Below, piece after piece: positions 1 to 6,882 of a stretch of DNA of 45,097 nt (positions are counted from its first letter, which is position 1; each line of letters starts with the position of its first letter). The translations under genes were made by a program, and so were the position numbers. The stretch comes from an aff. Roholtiella sp. LEGE 12411 (lineage in GTDB: Bacteria > Cyanobacteriota > Cyanobacteriia > Cyanobacteriales > Nostocaceae): assembly GCF_015206995.1 (NCBI RefSeq), contig NZ_JADEXR010000043.1, positions 1-45,097 on the forward strand. The letters are read 5' to 3'. The notes below the pieces were generated by a model, which made no database searches, was not told the DNA's origin, and saw only the letters and a program-made list of their open reading frames with translations.

Positions 1-313
1 TTGTGAAAAAACCTGTATCAAAGTTTCGCTCCAAAAAACCAAAGCACAGAGGTACTGGACAGCGAGTTGAGGCTCCAAATTTTCACATCATCAATAACGC
101 TTTTAGCCTTAACTGAACCGTATTGCCACCTGCACCGTATTTCAAACTGAATTACGCCCTCTGAATTTTTGGAAAGATTTAAGCTATCATAGGCATATAT
201 AGCAATCATCAATGAAACGTAAACAAACCCTATGGCTTATGCCCAGCCTTCATAAGTTAGCTCACAACTAAAATAGGACTGCTATATGATGTTCCATGTT
301 CAAAGCAACAACT
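1..313. other. Intergenic stretch with dispersed repeat arm
   Basis: I see no convincing gene here. A minus-strand open frame at 18-212 has no recognisable domain and runs across a dispersed repeat arm (TTAACTGAACCGTATT near 110-125). The same 16-mer forms both terminal arms of the MITE at 12870-13024, so this is probably a one-ended relic of that element. The segment 230-313 is the likely promoter region of the downstream antitoxin gene. Confidence 0.5.
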
Positions 314-571
314 ATGTCAACCAAAACACTGGATATTCAACAATTACAAATCAGTGTTAGTGAATTACTCTATTTGATTCAAAATGACCAAGAAATAGTG
401 ATTACTAAGGGTAATATTCCTATTGCTAGATTAACTCTACTTAATTCTATTGAACCAAATATTTGGGAATCAGAAAAGACACCACAGCCAGGATTAAATT
501 TAGGTGCAATGGTCATGAGTGATGATTTTGATCAACCTTTACCAGATGAATTTTGGTTGCAAAATCCATGA
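314..571 (+). CDS. Phd/YefM-family antitoxin
   Basis: An 85-residue protein that probably neutralises the PIN toxin encoded directly downstream and autorepresses the operon. The N-terminal half (to about residue 40) has the Phd/YefM look: a short helix-rich start, then EIVITKGNIPIARL, the strand pair typical of this fold. The acidic, aromatic C-terminus (MSDDFDQPLPDEFW) is the kind of tail these antitoxins use to fill the toxin active site. I chose the ATG at 314 over an upstream ATG at 296 because the family motif starts right after it. Its stop overlaps the toxin start by 4 bp (ATGA), which suggests translational coupling. The pairing is inferred from family and layout. Confidence 0.82.
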   Translation: MSTKTLDIQQLQISVSELLYLIQNDQEIVITKGNIPIARLTLLNSIEPNIWESEKTPQPGLNLGAMVMSDDFDQPLPDEFWLQNP

Positions 572-951
572 AGTTACTGTTAGATACACATACTTTTATT
601 TTCTGGGATAGTCAACCATCAAAACTTTCTCAAAGAGCATTAGAGTTATTAACTCATAAAGATAATCTGAGATTGTTGAGTGTTGTTAGTCTCTGGGAAA
701 TACAAATTAAACAGCAGTTAGGTAAACTAACATTAAATAAAACTTTAGAAGAAATTATTATTATTCAACAAAATAATTATATCGAAATGTTACCAATTAC
801 TGTTGCTCATATTTTAGCTTTAAATAGTTTGCCCATGTATCATAAAGACCCTTTTGATCGGTTACTCATTGCTCAAGCTCATATAGAAAATGCTGTGTTG
901 ATTAGTTGTGATTCTGTTTTTGCTAATTACTCAGTCAAAGTTGAATGGTAG
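568..951 (+). CDS. vapC: VapC-like PIN-domain toxin
   Basis: A 127-residue PIN-domain ribonuclease, probably the toxin of a type II TA module; VapC enzymes cleave tRNA or rRNA with Mg2+. The acidic active-site residues are visible: D6 in LLLDTHTF, E44 in SLWEIQIK, D94 and D97 in HKDPFDRLLIAQA, and D115 in SCDSVF. The HKDPFDR motif places it in the PIN subgroup usually paired with Phd-type antitoxins, matching the upstream gene. The ATG at 568 overlaps the antitoxin stop as ATGA. An earlier in-frame start at 553 would run 19 bp into the antitoxin gene, so it is less likely. Length and motifs look intact, so the module is probably functional. Confidence 0.88.
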   Translation: MKLLLDTHTFIFWDSQPSKLSQRALELLTHKDNLRLLSVVSLWEIQIKQQLGKLTLNKTLEEIIIIQQNNYIEMLPITVAHILALNSLPMYHKDPFDRLLIAQAHIENAVLISCDSVFANYSVKVEW

Positions 952-1267
952 TTGATTTTGTCTGATAGAAGAGCGATCGCCCCTCTCCCATAAAAAAAGC
1001 GATGTCTACGACGGGCTATTCGGCGTCGCACTCCCCAATCTCCCATAAAAAAAGCGATGTCTGCGGCGGGCTATTCGGCGTCGCACTTCTGCCTACACAA
1101 AAGCGATGTCTACGACGGGCTAAGCCTACGCATTCCCCACATCCCCTTCAGGATCGCTCTCCCTACATCCTCAAAGCGATCGTTTGACTTTTAAGACAGT
1201 CGCTATAAAATAGGATATGGCACTGCATTGTGAAACAATTAAACTATAAAGCAAAGATGTAGAATAT
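952..1267. repeat. Repeat-packed spacer: three copies of a dispersed repeat plus HIP1
   Basis: There is no gene here. Three copies of the GCGATGTCTACGACGGGCTA repeat family lie at 999-1032, 1054-1087 and 1103-1131. The first two end in TTCGGCGTCGCAC and the third in AGCCTACGCA. A second short motif, CCCCTTCAGGATCGC, follows near 1141. HIP1 octamers or derivatives (GCGATCGC, GCGATCG) occur around 972 and 1174. Copies of the same repeats fill the other spacers out to 9.4 kb. Confidence 0.85.
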
Positions 1268-1450
1268 TTGCCAACTACTCAACAGGCATTTCGATGCTTC
1301 CAGCTATGTCAGAACCTCACAAGTATGTACCTGTCTGTGGATTTGGTACGTCTAGATGAGAGAACAGGGAATGCCATTATTCTCACAGGAGAAGAAATTT
1401 TGGTTGAGATATACCCTAATGGAAATTGGAGGTTTGTCAATGAAATCTGA
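1268..1450 (+). CDS. DUF6888-family small protein
   Basis: A 60-residue protein that I recognise as the cyanobacterial DUF6888 type: a short helical start with paired cysteine-aromatic features (AFRCFQLCQNLT), then LVRLDERTGNAIILTGEE and a closing IYPNGNWRF. The only sensible start is TTG at 1268. Its last 11 bp overlap the ATG of the next gene (DUF6887), and the two families are regularly found as a pair. Function is unknown. The size, overlap and neighbourhood of toxin-antitoxin pairs suggest a TA-like module, but nothing in the sequence shows catalytic residues. Confidence is good for the gene and low for any role. Confidence 0.72.
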   Translation: MPTTQQAFRCFQLCQNLTSMYLSVDLVRLDERTGNAIILTGEEILVEIYPNGNWRFVNEI

Positions 1451-1634
1451 TTTTCAAGCGATGACAATGGGAGAACTGAAAAAATATGTTCTAGAGCATC
1501 GAAATGACCAAGAAGCATTTCAGGCGTTAATGAAGCGTATTGATGCTCAACCTCAAAACCAAATCTATGGAGAGGTAGATACTGAACAGTTTTCTTCACT
1601 GCTTGAACAACATCGCCGCTTTCAGAAAGATTAA
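1440..1634 (+). CDS. DUF6887-family small protein
   Basis: A 64-residue, mostly helical, charged protein starting MKSDFQAMTMGELKKYVLEH and containing RNDQEAFQALMKRID, which I recognise as the DUF6887 type. The TMGELKKYVLEHRNDQEAF core is characteristic. It starts at ATG 1440, inside the last codons of the DUF6888 gene, so the two are probably translationally coupled. A longer frame upstream from 1356 merely overlaps DUF6888 out of frame and should be ignored. Function is unknown. It could be the antitoxin- or adaptor-like partner of DUF6888; that is inference from operon shape only. Confidence 0.75.
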   Translation: MKSDFQAMTMGELKKYVLEHRNDQEAFQALMKRIDAQPQNQIYGEVDTEQFSSLLEQHRRFQKD

Positions 1635-1742
1635 GAAGACAATAAGCAGGGTATCGTACTTTCAGTTAACGCACCCTACAATATCAAGCTACAGCAGATT
1701 TCAGGTATATGAAGTACATAAATAAAACCCGAAACTCTGTAC

Positions 1743-1762
1743 AGACGTTACATGTAACGTCT
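1743..1762. repeat. Perfect 20 bp palindrome
   Basis: AGACGTTACATGTAACGTCT is perfectly self-complementary. It belongs to the same loose family as the 35-base palindrome at 24940-24974, with which it shares the AGACGTT and AACGTCT arms. It sits immediately left of the MITE target duplication. Confidence 0.8.
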
Positions 1763-1769
1763 CTACTTA

Positions 1770-1979
1770 GGGCTTGCTGAATAGAATTGTAATATAGACT
1801 AGATAAGGATTTTAAGCCTTTTTCCAACAAACAAGTGCAAGGTCATAACATCTAAAGTCTCAAAACCCTTGCACAATCGTTAGCGATCGCTGGGTAAATT
1901 CTGAAACTGAGCGATGAAACAAGTATTTTGTAAGCTGTGTGGCTTCTACATTTGCTTGAGAGACTTATTCAGCAAGCCC
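1770..1979. mobile_element. MITE, 210 bp, 14 bp terminal inverted repeats, 6 bp target duplication
   Basis: Both ends carry the perfect inverted repeat GGGCTTGCTGAATA (1770-1783 and, inverted, 1966-1979). The element is flanked by the direct repeat TACTTA at 1764-1769 and 1980-1985, a convincing 6 bp target-site duplication. It contains no open reading frame of note. An internal pair of arms (GTGCAAGG near 1834 and CCTTGCAC near 1867) suggests it can fold into a long hairpin, and a HIP1 site sits in the middle. It is best read as a non-autonomous miniature element moved by a DDE transposase that is not in this window. The parent IS family cannot be named from the sequence alone. Confidence 0.85.
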
Positions 1980-1985
1980 TACTTA

Positions 1986-2190
1986 TGATTCATGAAAATG
2001 CTAACTAAGGCGATGCCTGCGGCGGGCTGCGCCTACGCCCTTCTCCCTACACAAAAGCGATGTCTACGACGGGCTACGCCTACGCACTTCCAAATTTCCC
2101 AAAGCAATTGCTCTTCTGCCTACAAAAAAGCGATCGCCCTTCCAAATCCCAAAAAGTGATCTGCTTGCAGCAGCGCTTTGCTATCGCACT
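1986..2190. repeat. Spacer with two dispersed-repeat copies and HIP1 derivatives
   Basis: Copies of the dispersed repeat lie at 2010-2039 (GC-rich variant with GCGATGCCTGCGGCGGGCTG) and 2057-2085. HIP1-like GCGATCGC is at about 2130. No gene is visible. Confidence 0.8.
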
Positions 2191-2436
2191 TTAGGCTGTC
2201 TTGGCGATCTCTGCTAGTTTGATTAGTCCTTGAGTTGTCAAATCTTCGTCAATGGCGTACCAATGAATACCATAACCAGATGGAGAAATCCGATACATTT
2301 TCCGCTCGATATCTGTGGCTTGAGCAAGTCGCTTAGATGCTTGGACAATTGGGATTTGATAAGTTTTCCCATCTACTGATAGAATCATCAACTCTCCATT
2401 AAAGTCAATGTTTGATACACTGCATTGCTTATCCAT
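2191..2436 (-). CDS. DUF2442 protein, partner of DUF4160
   Basis: A small protein of the DUF2442 type (81 residues from ATG 2436, 91 from an alternative ATG at 2466). Recognisable parts are GELMILSVDGKTYQIPI, the block of Leu/Ala-rich helix after it, and the closing RISPSGYGIHWYAIDEDLT, where the aromatic GIHWYAIDEDL motif is the family signature. The start at 2436 overlaps the end of the DUF4160 gene by 8 bp, the compact arrangement expected of a co-translated pair. DUF4160/DUF2442 pairs are widespread and have been suggested to be toxin-antitoxin-like; biochemical role is not established as far as I know. The protein appears complete. Confidence 0.8.
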   Translation of the reverse strand: MDKQCSVSNIDFNGELMILSVDGKTYQIPIVQASKRLAQATDIERKMYRISPSGYGIHWYAIDEDLTTQGLIKLAEIAKTA

Positions 2437-2686
2437 TTTGTTGATTCCTAAATGTTTGCCATTCATCTACTATTTCATCAAAGTTTTGCAAGATGATCTT
2501 CTTGACTTCTCGCGTATCTCGTGATGACATTCCATAGGAATAAGCCTGACGAATTTCGTATAGATCGATGTCTAGCCAATATTTACATTCACTGTCTGCT
2601 TTCTGCACATGAATATGAATCGGCTCATTTCCTTCGTCTGAATAAAAGAAAAATCGCCATCCCCTTATATATAGAACTGTTGGCAT
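2429..2686 (-). CDS. DUF4160 protein, partner of DUF2442
   Basis: An 85-residue protein with the DUF4160 hallmarks: MPTVLYIRGWRFFFYSDEGNEPIHIHV, that is a small beta-sheet start followed by EPxHIHV, then an acidic AxxKYWLDI-type strand and a C-terminal helix ending in DEWQTFRNQQNG. The HIHV histidines are the most conserved part of the family and could bind metal, which is inference. It is the upstream gene of a two-gene minus-strand operon with DUF2442. Its position among TA pairs supports a TA-like function, but I cannot say which partner would be toxic. Confidence 0.8.
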   Translation of the reverse strand: MPTVLYIRGWRFFFYSDEGNEPIHIHVQKADSECKYWLDIDLYEIRQAYSYGMSSRDTREVKKIILQNFDEIVDEWQTFRNQQNG

Positions 2687-3001
2687 TTGCTTTCACTGCA
2701 CTATATTTTAACATATTGTCTCAATACTAAAATTAGTGTAACTGAGCGATCGCACTCAAGCCAGCGTTTTTGCGATTACACTGTGTGGAAATTTTTCTAT
2801 CACTGGTGTAGCGCATATTTTGTCAGCGATCGCACCACAATGAGCTACACCTATGCACTCCTCCAAATAAGAGTGTGATCGCACTTCTGCCTACACAAAA
2901 GCGATCACTATAAAGTAGTCATTTCACCGTCGTAAGCCTGTAAATAAATGGAATGTGAGATATAATTAATTTGTCACTCAATCAATCTATATTAACTTGC
3001 T
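2687..3001. other. Spacer, 315 bp, with HIP1 derivatives
   Basis: No gene is visible; two short plus-strand frames here are shadows. It holds several GCGATCGCAC or GCGATCAC motifs and one copy of CTATAAAGTAGTCATTTCAC (near 2908), which is repeated near 4830. AT-rich sequence at 2955-3000 is the likely promoter of the next antitoxin gene. Confidence 0.6.
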
Positions 3002-3265
3002 ATGGATTCTTTAAACCTACGCACAAAAGTTATTACAGAAATAAATCTTGTCCCACCAGATAAATTAGAAGAATTATATAACTTTATTCATTATTTTCGA
3101 TTAGGTATAGAAGTATCTGAACCTTCGCTTAACAAAAATATGCAGTTTGCTGGCTGTTGGAATGATATGTCAGATGAAGTATTTGCTAACTTCAATGAAG
3201 AAATGATCACACGTCGCCAGCAAGGATTTTTAGGAAGAAGAAGTGATGAAGCCAGTCTTGATTGA
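3002..3265 (+). CDS. Antitoxin upstream of VapC (DUF2281-like)
   Basis: An 87-residue protein. Its N-terminal part (TKVITEINLVPPDKLEELYN) resembles the helix-turn region of DUF2281-type antitoxins, where the PPDKLEEL segment is typical. Its C-terminus is charged (NEEMITRRQQGFLGRRSD), as expected for a toxin-wrapping tail. Its last 20 bp overlap the PIN toxin gene. I assign it as antitoxin from position, length and this resemblance. Family membership is less certain than for the toxin. Confidence 0.7.
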   Translation: MDSLNLRTKVITEINLVPPDKLEELYNFIHYFRLGIEVSEPSLNKNMQFAGCWNDMSDEVFANFNEEMITRRQQGFLGRRSDEASLD

Positions 3266-3650
3266 CACAAACATTTTGTCCTTTTTCTTCCGTAATGATA
3301 GTCTAGTTGTTGAGCGTTTTCAAGCATATCTGAAAGAGCATGACAAAATTAACATCAGCATCATCACTTATTATGAAATTGTCAGTGGATTAAAACATCG
3401 TGACGCGCAAAAACAACTTATATCTTTTTTAGAATTTGTTTCATACAATACGGTTTTACCTCTGACTACAAGCTCTGCAACAATTTCTGCTGATATTTAT
3501 GCCAATTTAAGAAATAAAGGAATACCAATTGACGATATTGATATTCTTATAGCAGGAATTGCCATAGCCAACGATTTGATTATTGTCACAAATAATATCA
3601 GAGATTTTGGAAAAATAGAAAACTTAGAAATTCAAGATTGGAGTAAGTAA
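3246..3650 (+). CDS. vapC: VapC-family PIN-domain toxin
   Basis: A 134-residue PIN ribonuclease. The acidic centre is visible: D7 in VLIDTNILSFFF, E44 in TYYEIVSGLK, D97 and D99 in PIDDIDILIAG, and a late acidic residue D120 in NNIRDFGKIENL. LIDTNIL and ITYYEIVSGLK place it with the VapC/FitB-like PIN proteins that bind small helical antitoxins. It starts within the antitoxin gene (ATG 3246, or GTG 3243), so the two are co-translated. It looks full-length, with no missing catalytic residue. Confidence 0.87.
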   Translation: MKPVLIDTNILSFFFRNDSLVVERFQAYLKEHDKINISIITYYEIVSGLKHRDAQKQLISFLEFVSYNTVLPLTTSSATISADIYANLRNKGIPIDDIDILIAGIAIANDLIIVTNNIRDFGKIENLEIQDWSK

Positions 3651-4039
3651 TATTACAATTTGCTACGCCTATTACCTATTATTGTAAACAAAAAAGCGAT
3701 GTCTACGACGGGCTATTCGGCGTCGCCTCTCTCCCCACAAAAAGAGCGATGTCTACGACGGGCTAAGCCTACGCACTAATCAAACAAAAAGCGATCGCCC
3801 TTCTCCCAACAAAAAAGCGATCGCACTCCTGTAAATAAATCAAACAAAAAGCGATCGCCTTTCCTACATCCCCTTCAGGATCGCACTTTCTGGATAAAAA
3901 CCAGCGATCGCCTTTCCTAAATCCCCTTCAGGATCGCACTTCTGTAAAAAAGGCGATGCCTGCGGCGGGCTGCGCCTACGCCCTTCTCCCTACAAGAAAA
4001 GCGATCGCACTTCTGGAAGTAAAAGGTGATCATCTTTCC
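3651..4039. repeat. Repeat-packed spacer between two convergent TA pairs
   Basis: The spacer carries dispersed-repeat copies at 3696-3729 (TTCGGCGTCGC tail), 3746-3774 (AGCCTACGCA tail) and 3953-3982 (GC-rich CTGCGGCGGGCTG variant). Between them are at least five HIP1 octamers and two copies of CCCCTTCAGGATCGCACT (near 3873 and 3923). There is no gene. It separates convergent operons, so the hairpin-capable repeats may serve as terminators; that is inference. Confidence 0.85.
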
Positions 4040-4462
4040 TCAGCTTTTAAAAGGATTAAAAACCACAATCTCTATCCCATCAAAATCTTTTTCATTACGA
4101 GTAACTAAAGTATAGTTATGATGTTTGGTTGTAGCAGCAATAAGCGAATCTAATGGCGGTAACTTTCGCCCCTCCTTTTCTAATGCTCCTACCAACTCTC
4201 CCCATAACAATATCACTGATAAATCTAATGGTAAAATTCTTCCCTCGAATCCTATAAGTAATTCATTTTCAAACCAGTCTTGAATATTCTTTTTTCGCAA
4301 GGATTCAGGTAGCTTTTGAATTCCCTTTCTAATTTCACCAATGGTGATTACACTTACAAAAAGATTGTTTTTATCTATCCCTTTAATCCAATCAATTACT
4401 CTTTGATTGGGCTGCTTGGCGATCAATTCAGAAATAATATTTGTATCTAAAATATAGCTCAT
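4040..4462 (-). CDS. vapC: FitB/VapC-type PIN-domain toxin
   Basis: A 140-residue PIN ribonuclease of the FitB-like branch. It begins MSYILDTNIISEL with D6; E43 lies in ITIGEIRKGIQKL, D105 in LPPLDSLIAATTKHH, and D126/D128 in TRNEKDFDGIEIVVFNP. The VTRNEKDF and NPF end motifs are diagnostic of this branch. Its start overlaps the antitoxin stop by 4 bp (ATGA across 4459-4462), the third TA pair in this window with that kind of junction. It appears intact. Confidence 0.88.
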   Translation of the reverse strand: MSYILDTNIISELIAKQPNQRVIDWIKGIDKNNLFVSVITIGEIRKGIQKLPESLRKKNIQDWFENELLIGFEGRILPLDLSVILLWGELVGALEKEGRKLPPLDSLIAATTKHHNYTLVTRNEKDFDGIEIVVFNPFKS

Positions 4463-4689
4463 AATAATTCTACTTCGCGGTTGTCAATATCTCTTTGACG
4501 TTCTAAATCTATATCCACACCAACGAGAGGAGAATTTTGGAATAATTCAATTAAATTTTTTGGCTCAGTTTTGAGGGGCTGATTTTCTATTTGTCTGGTT
4601 AAATAATATATTAATTCAATCTTTTCTTCTCTGGTTAAATTGTCTACTTCTTGTAATAGTATTTTCACAGATAAATTGCTCATTTTCAT
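4459..4689 (-). CDS. Antitoxin of the FitB/VapC pair
   Basis: A 76-residue, helix-rich acidic protein. The central VDNLTREEKIELIYYLTRQI resembles the DUF2281-like or short helical antitoxins found upstream of cyanobacterial PIN toxins. The C-terminal part (LVGVDIDLERQRD) would be the toxin-binding tail. Two ATG codons at the very start (residues 1 and 3) are both plausible. The role is assigned from operon layout: it lies immediately upstream of the toxin, in the same direction and with a 4 bp overlap. Confidence 0.72.
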   Translation of the reverse strand: MKMSNLSVKILLQEVDNLTREEKIELIYYLTRQIENQPLKTEPKNLIELFQNSPLVGVDIDLERQRDIDNREVELL

Positions 4690-4768
4690 TTTCCTCTTTC
4701 AAGAAGATTAAGACTTATCTTCTTCTAATTATAATACCCGTTTGCGCGATCGCCCTTCCTACATAAAA

Positions 4769-4804
4769 GCGATGTCTACTTTAAGGGGCTATTCGGCGTC
4801 GCAC
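4769..4804 (+). repeat. Dispersed repeat, CTTTAAGG variant
   Basis: This copy has GCGATGTCTACTTTAAGGGG in place of the GACGGG core, then CTATTCGGCGTCGCAC. It shares the spacer 4690-4916 with a HIP1 site, one CCCCTTCAGGAT motif and a second copy of CTATAAAGTAGTCATTTCAC. Confidence 0.8.
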
Positions 4805-4916
4805 TAACAACATCCCCTTCAGGATTGCTATAAAGTAGTCATTTCACAAATTTCTGCGATACCCCACGTGTAGATTGCTTCCCTAATTACCGTAGGTTTC
4901 ATGACTCCTATGTGCT

Positions 4917-5246
4917 TCAACTAGCAGCAAAGTCAGTAAATTTTCGTTTGTATGGGGCTTTAAACGCCAAAACTATATCTTGTTTAGGAACTCCAGCTTC
5001 TACTAATTCATTAGCCACTCCGATTTCTGTTCCATCGCGTTCGATCCAAATTTTGCCATCTTTAATTTCTACGTAAATAATACAACCAAATATTCGCGTT
5101 AGCTCTTGCCAACCAATATTAAGAACAGAAAAGCGATCGCGCTCCGTATCAAATATCAATTTGACTTCTGTTTGACTATTTGAGCGATTTTTTCCGTGAC
5201 CTTCCAGAATTTTTTGGACTATTTCTTTGTAATTCAATCTCTCCAT
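4917..5246 (-). CDS. xisI: XisI, fdxN-element excision controlling factor family
   Basis: A 109-residue XisI-family protein. In Anabaena, XisH and XisI are needed with recombinase XisF for developmental excision of the fdxN element in heterocysts. In most genomes the pair occurs alone, as here. Diagnostic segments are a MERLNYKEIVQKILEGHG-type start, TEVKLIFDTERDRFSVLNIGW in the middle, YVEIKDGKIWIERDGTE, and the LVEAGVPKQDIVLAF block near the end. It starts 13 bp inside the end of xisH, so the two are co-translated. No recombinase or element boundary is near, so an excision role is doubtful. The setting among TA pairs favours a TA-like or accessory function, which is inference. Confidence 0.9.
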   Translation of the reverse strand: MERLNYKEIVQKILEGHGKNRSNSQTEVKLIFDTERDRFSVLNIGWQELTRIFGCIIYVEIKDGKIWIERDGTEIGVANELVEAGVPKQDIVLAFKAPYKRKFTDFAAS

Positions 5247-5650
5247 ATCACAATCTCCTCTTGATCTGGGTTAAAAATTAGTAATTTTAGTTGATATTCG
5301 CCAATAATTCTTTGAATAAACTTCCGACTAAAAAACTCATCATAAACATCTACCGGAACAGCTAAATACAAAATACGAGCAGGTTCGGTCAACCTCAATG
5401 CTGAACGGTAGTTGAGACATTGACCAAGAGCTAGGTGAAATTCAGTTACGTCTGAGGCTCCTAAAAAAAATTTTATCTCTACTGCTATTTTTTTACCAGT
5501 TTTTTCAGCAGCTAAAATTCTCTCTGCTGTTAAGTCTATGTAAAAATCAACATCCTCAACTTGAATAAATAGATGCTCGTCAGTAATTGTCCATCCATCT
5601 TTTCCCAGGGCCGTTTTAACTGTATTATGAAATAAATCTTTAGCTGGCAT
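5234..5650 (-). CDS. xisH: XisH, fdxN-element excision controlling factor family
   Basis: A 138-residue XisH-family protein, which has an endonuclease-like fold. The MPAKDLFHNTVKTAL start and DVDFYIDLTAERILAAEKTGKKIAVEIKFF are typical. The D-x(n)-E-x-K pattern (D near residue 38 in YIDL, then AVEIKFF) is what one expects of a PD-(D/E)xK nuclease core. DVTEFHLALGQCLNYRSAL follows as in other XisH proteins. It is upstream of xisI with a 13 bp overlap. The nuclease-like core next to a partner protein parallels a toxin-antitoxin arrangement. The family assignment is strong; activity is inferred. Confidence 0.9.
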   Translation of the reverse strand: MPAKDLFHNTVKTALGKDGWTITDEHLFIQVEDVDFYIDLTAERILAAEKTGKKIAVEIKFFLGASDVTEFHLALGQCLNYRSALRLTEPARILYLAVPVDVYDEFFSRKFIQRIIGEYQLKLLIFNPDQEEIVIWRD

Positions 5651-6211
5651 ACATAAATTAAATTTATTTAAGCATCACTTATAGCATAAAGCAATGTCTA
5701 CGACGGGCTATTCGGCGTCGCACTTCTCCCTACACAAAAGCGATCGTCCTTCTCCCCACAAAAAAGCGATCACTCTCCCCAATCTTCCATCATCAAAGCG
5801 ATGTCTACTTTAAGGGGCTATTCGGCGTCGCACTTCTCCCTACACAAAAGCGATGTCTACGACGGGCTAAGCCTACGCACTTCCAAATCCCCTTCAGGAT
5901 CGCACTTCTCTCCACACAAAAGTGATCGCATTCCCGTAAAAAAGGCGATCGCCCCTCAATTTCCCATCATCAAAGCGATGTCTACTTTAAGGGGCTATTC
6001 GGCGTCGCACTCCCATAAAAAAGCGATGTCTACGACGGGCTACGCCTACGCTCTCCCCAATCTCTGATCGTCAAAGCGATGTCTACGACGGGCTAAGCCT
6101 ACGCACTTCCTGCATCCCCTTCAGGATCGCTCTCCCCAATCTCTCATAAAAAAAGCGATCGCAGCTTCATATAATATTGCTAATATTCCATAGATAGAAT
6201 ATATTGTATTT
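5651..6211. repeat. Densest repeat cluster: six dispersed-repeat copies in 560 bp
   Basis: Copies lie at 5691-5724, 5798-5833, 5850-5878, 5975-6010, 6023-6051 and 6076-6104. They alternate between GACGGG and CTTTAAGG cores and between the TTCGGCGTCGC, AGCCTACGC and CGCCTACGC tails. Short linkers such as TTCTCCCTACACAAAA and CCCCTTCAGGATCGCAC join them. HIP1 octamers are at about 5947 and 6157. An open frame at 5801-6067 simply reads through repeats (its peptide repeats GYSASH) and is not a gene. AT-rich sequence at 6165-6205 is the likely promoter of the HigBA pair. Confidence 0.88.
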
Positions 6212-6565
6212 ATGGAATGGAATATTATCTTCGATCCTGATTTTAGAATCTGGTTTTATCAACAAGAACAAGGATTTCAAGATGAGACATTTGCTGTACT
6301 AAGTGTGTTGGCAGAATGTGGACCAACACTTGGAAGACCGCGAGTTGATACTCTAGAAGGGTCTTGTTTCAATAATATGAAAGAGCTTCGTATTCAATAC
6401 AAAGGAGAACCTTGGCGTATTTTATTTGCCTTTGATCCCAAGCGACAGGCTATTTTGCTGGTTGGGGGTAATAAGTCAGGTAATAAGCGATGGTACAAGG
6501 AAAATATTCCAATCGCAGATAAACGGTATGAAAAATATCTGGAAATACTTAAGGAAGAAAATTGA
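6212..6565 (+). CDS. higB: HigB-like (RelE superfamily) toxin
   Basis: A 117-residue protein of the phage-derived Gp49/HigB type within the RelE superfamily, expected to cut mRNA on the ribosome. Typical segments are LGRPRVDTLEGSCFNNMKELRIQY, with the KELR basic-hydrophobic strand, and EPWRILFAFDPKRQAILLVGGNKSGNKRWYKENIPIADKRYEKYL, which carries the conserved arginine, lysine and tyrosine residues used for RNA binding and cleavage. The toxin gene precedes the antitoxin gene, as is usual for HigBA. The stop TGA shares its A with the antitoxin ATG (TGATG). A 97 bp near-identical piece of this gene occurs at 8395-8491. Confidence 0.9.
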   Translation: MEWNIIFDPDFRIWFYQQEQGFQDETFAVLSVLAECGPTLGRPRVDTLEGSCFNNMKELRIQYKGEPWRILFAFDPKRQAILLVGGNKSGNKRWYKENIPIADKRYEKYLEILKEEN

Positions 6566-6882
6566 TGACAAAATATACAACCCTATCTGAAGAGTTAAAT
6601 CAACTTCCCAGAGACAGACAAGAACTGATTTCAGCAAGAGCTTCCCAAATTCGTCTTGAAGAAATTACTCTTAGACATCTGCGTGAAAAACTCGGTTTAT
6701 CTCAATCAGAATTAGCAGAGCGTCTGGAAGTGCAGCAACCAGCAGTATCTAAGCTGGAACGTAGGCAAAATCTGGAATTAAATACACTTCGAGCAGTTGT
6801 GAATGCTTTGGGTGGAACTATCGAAATTATTGTCAGAATTCCGAATAAAGAACCTATACTGCTTAGTGATTATCAAGAATAG
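6565..6882 (+). CDS. higA: HigA-like XRE-family antitoxin
   Basis: A 105-residue antitoxin and probable autorepressor. Residues from about 35 to 90 form a Cro/C1-type helix-turn-helix: LREKLGLSQSELAERLEVQQ, then PAVSKLERRQNLELNTLRAVVNALGG, then a short strand IEIIVRI. This is the standard HigA layout when paired with Gp49-type HigB. The ATG at 6565 overlaps the toxin stop by one base; a TTG at 6562 is also open but less likely. The gene is complete, and the pair looks functional. Confidence 0.9.
   Translation: MTKYTTLSEELNQLPRDRQELISARASQIRLEEITLRHLREKLGLSQSELAERLEVQQPAVSKLERRQNLELNTLRAVVNALGGTIEIIVRIPNKEPILLSDYQE

Noticed and set aside
18-212. 64-codon minus-strand open frame
   Set aside because: No recognisable domain and it runs across an arm of the 12870-type repeat; no ribosome-binding site.
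1309-1599. 96-codon minus-strand frame over the DUF6888/DUF6887 genes
   Set aside because: It is the antisense shadow of two genes with recognisable families on the plus strand.
5801-6067. 88-codon frame with repeated GYSASH peptides
   Set aside because: It simply translates five copies of the dispersed DNA repeat; the periodicity is from DNA, not from a protein.
999-6104. Possible CRISPR array because of many short repeats
   Set aside because: Repeats have variable spacing and tails, no constant spacer length and no cas genes; they are dispersed repeats.
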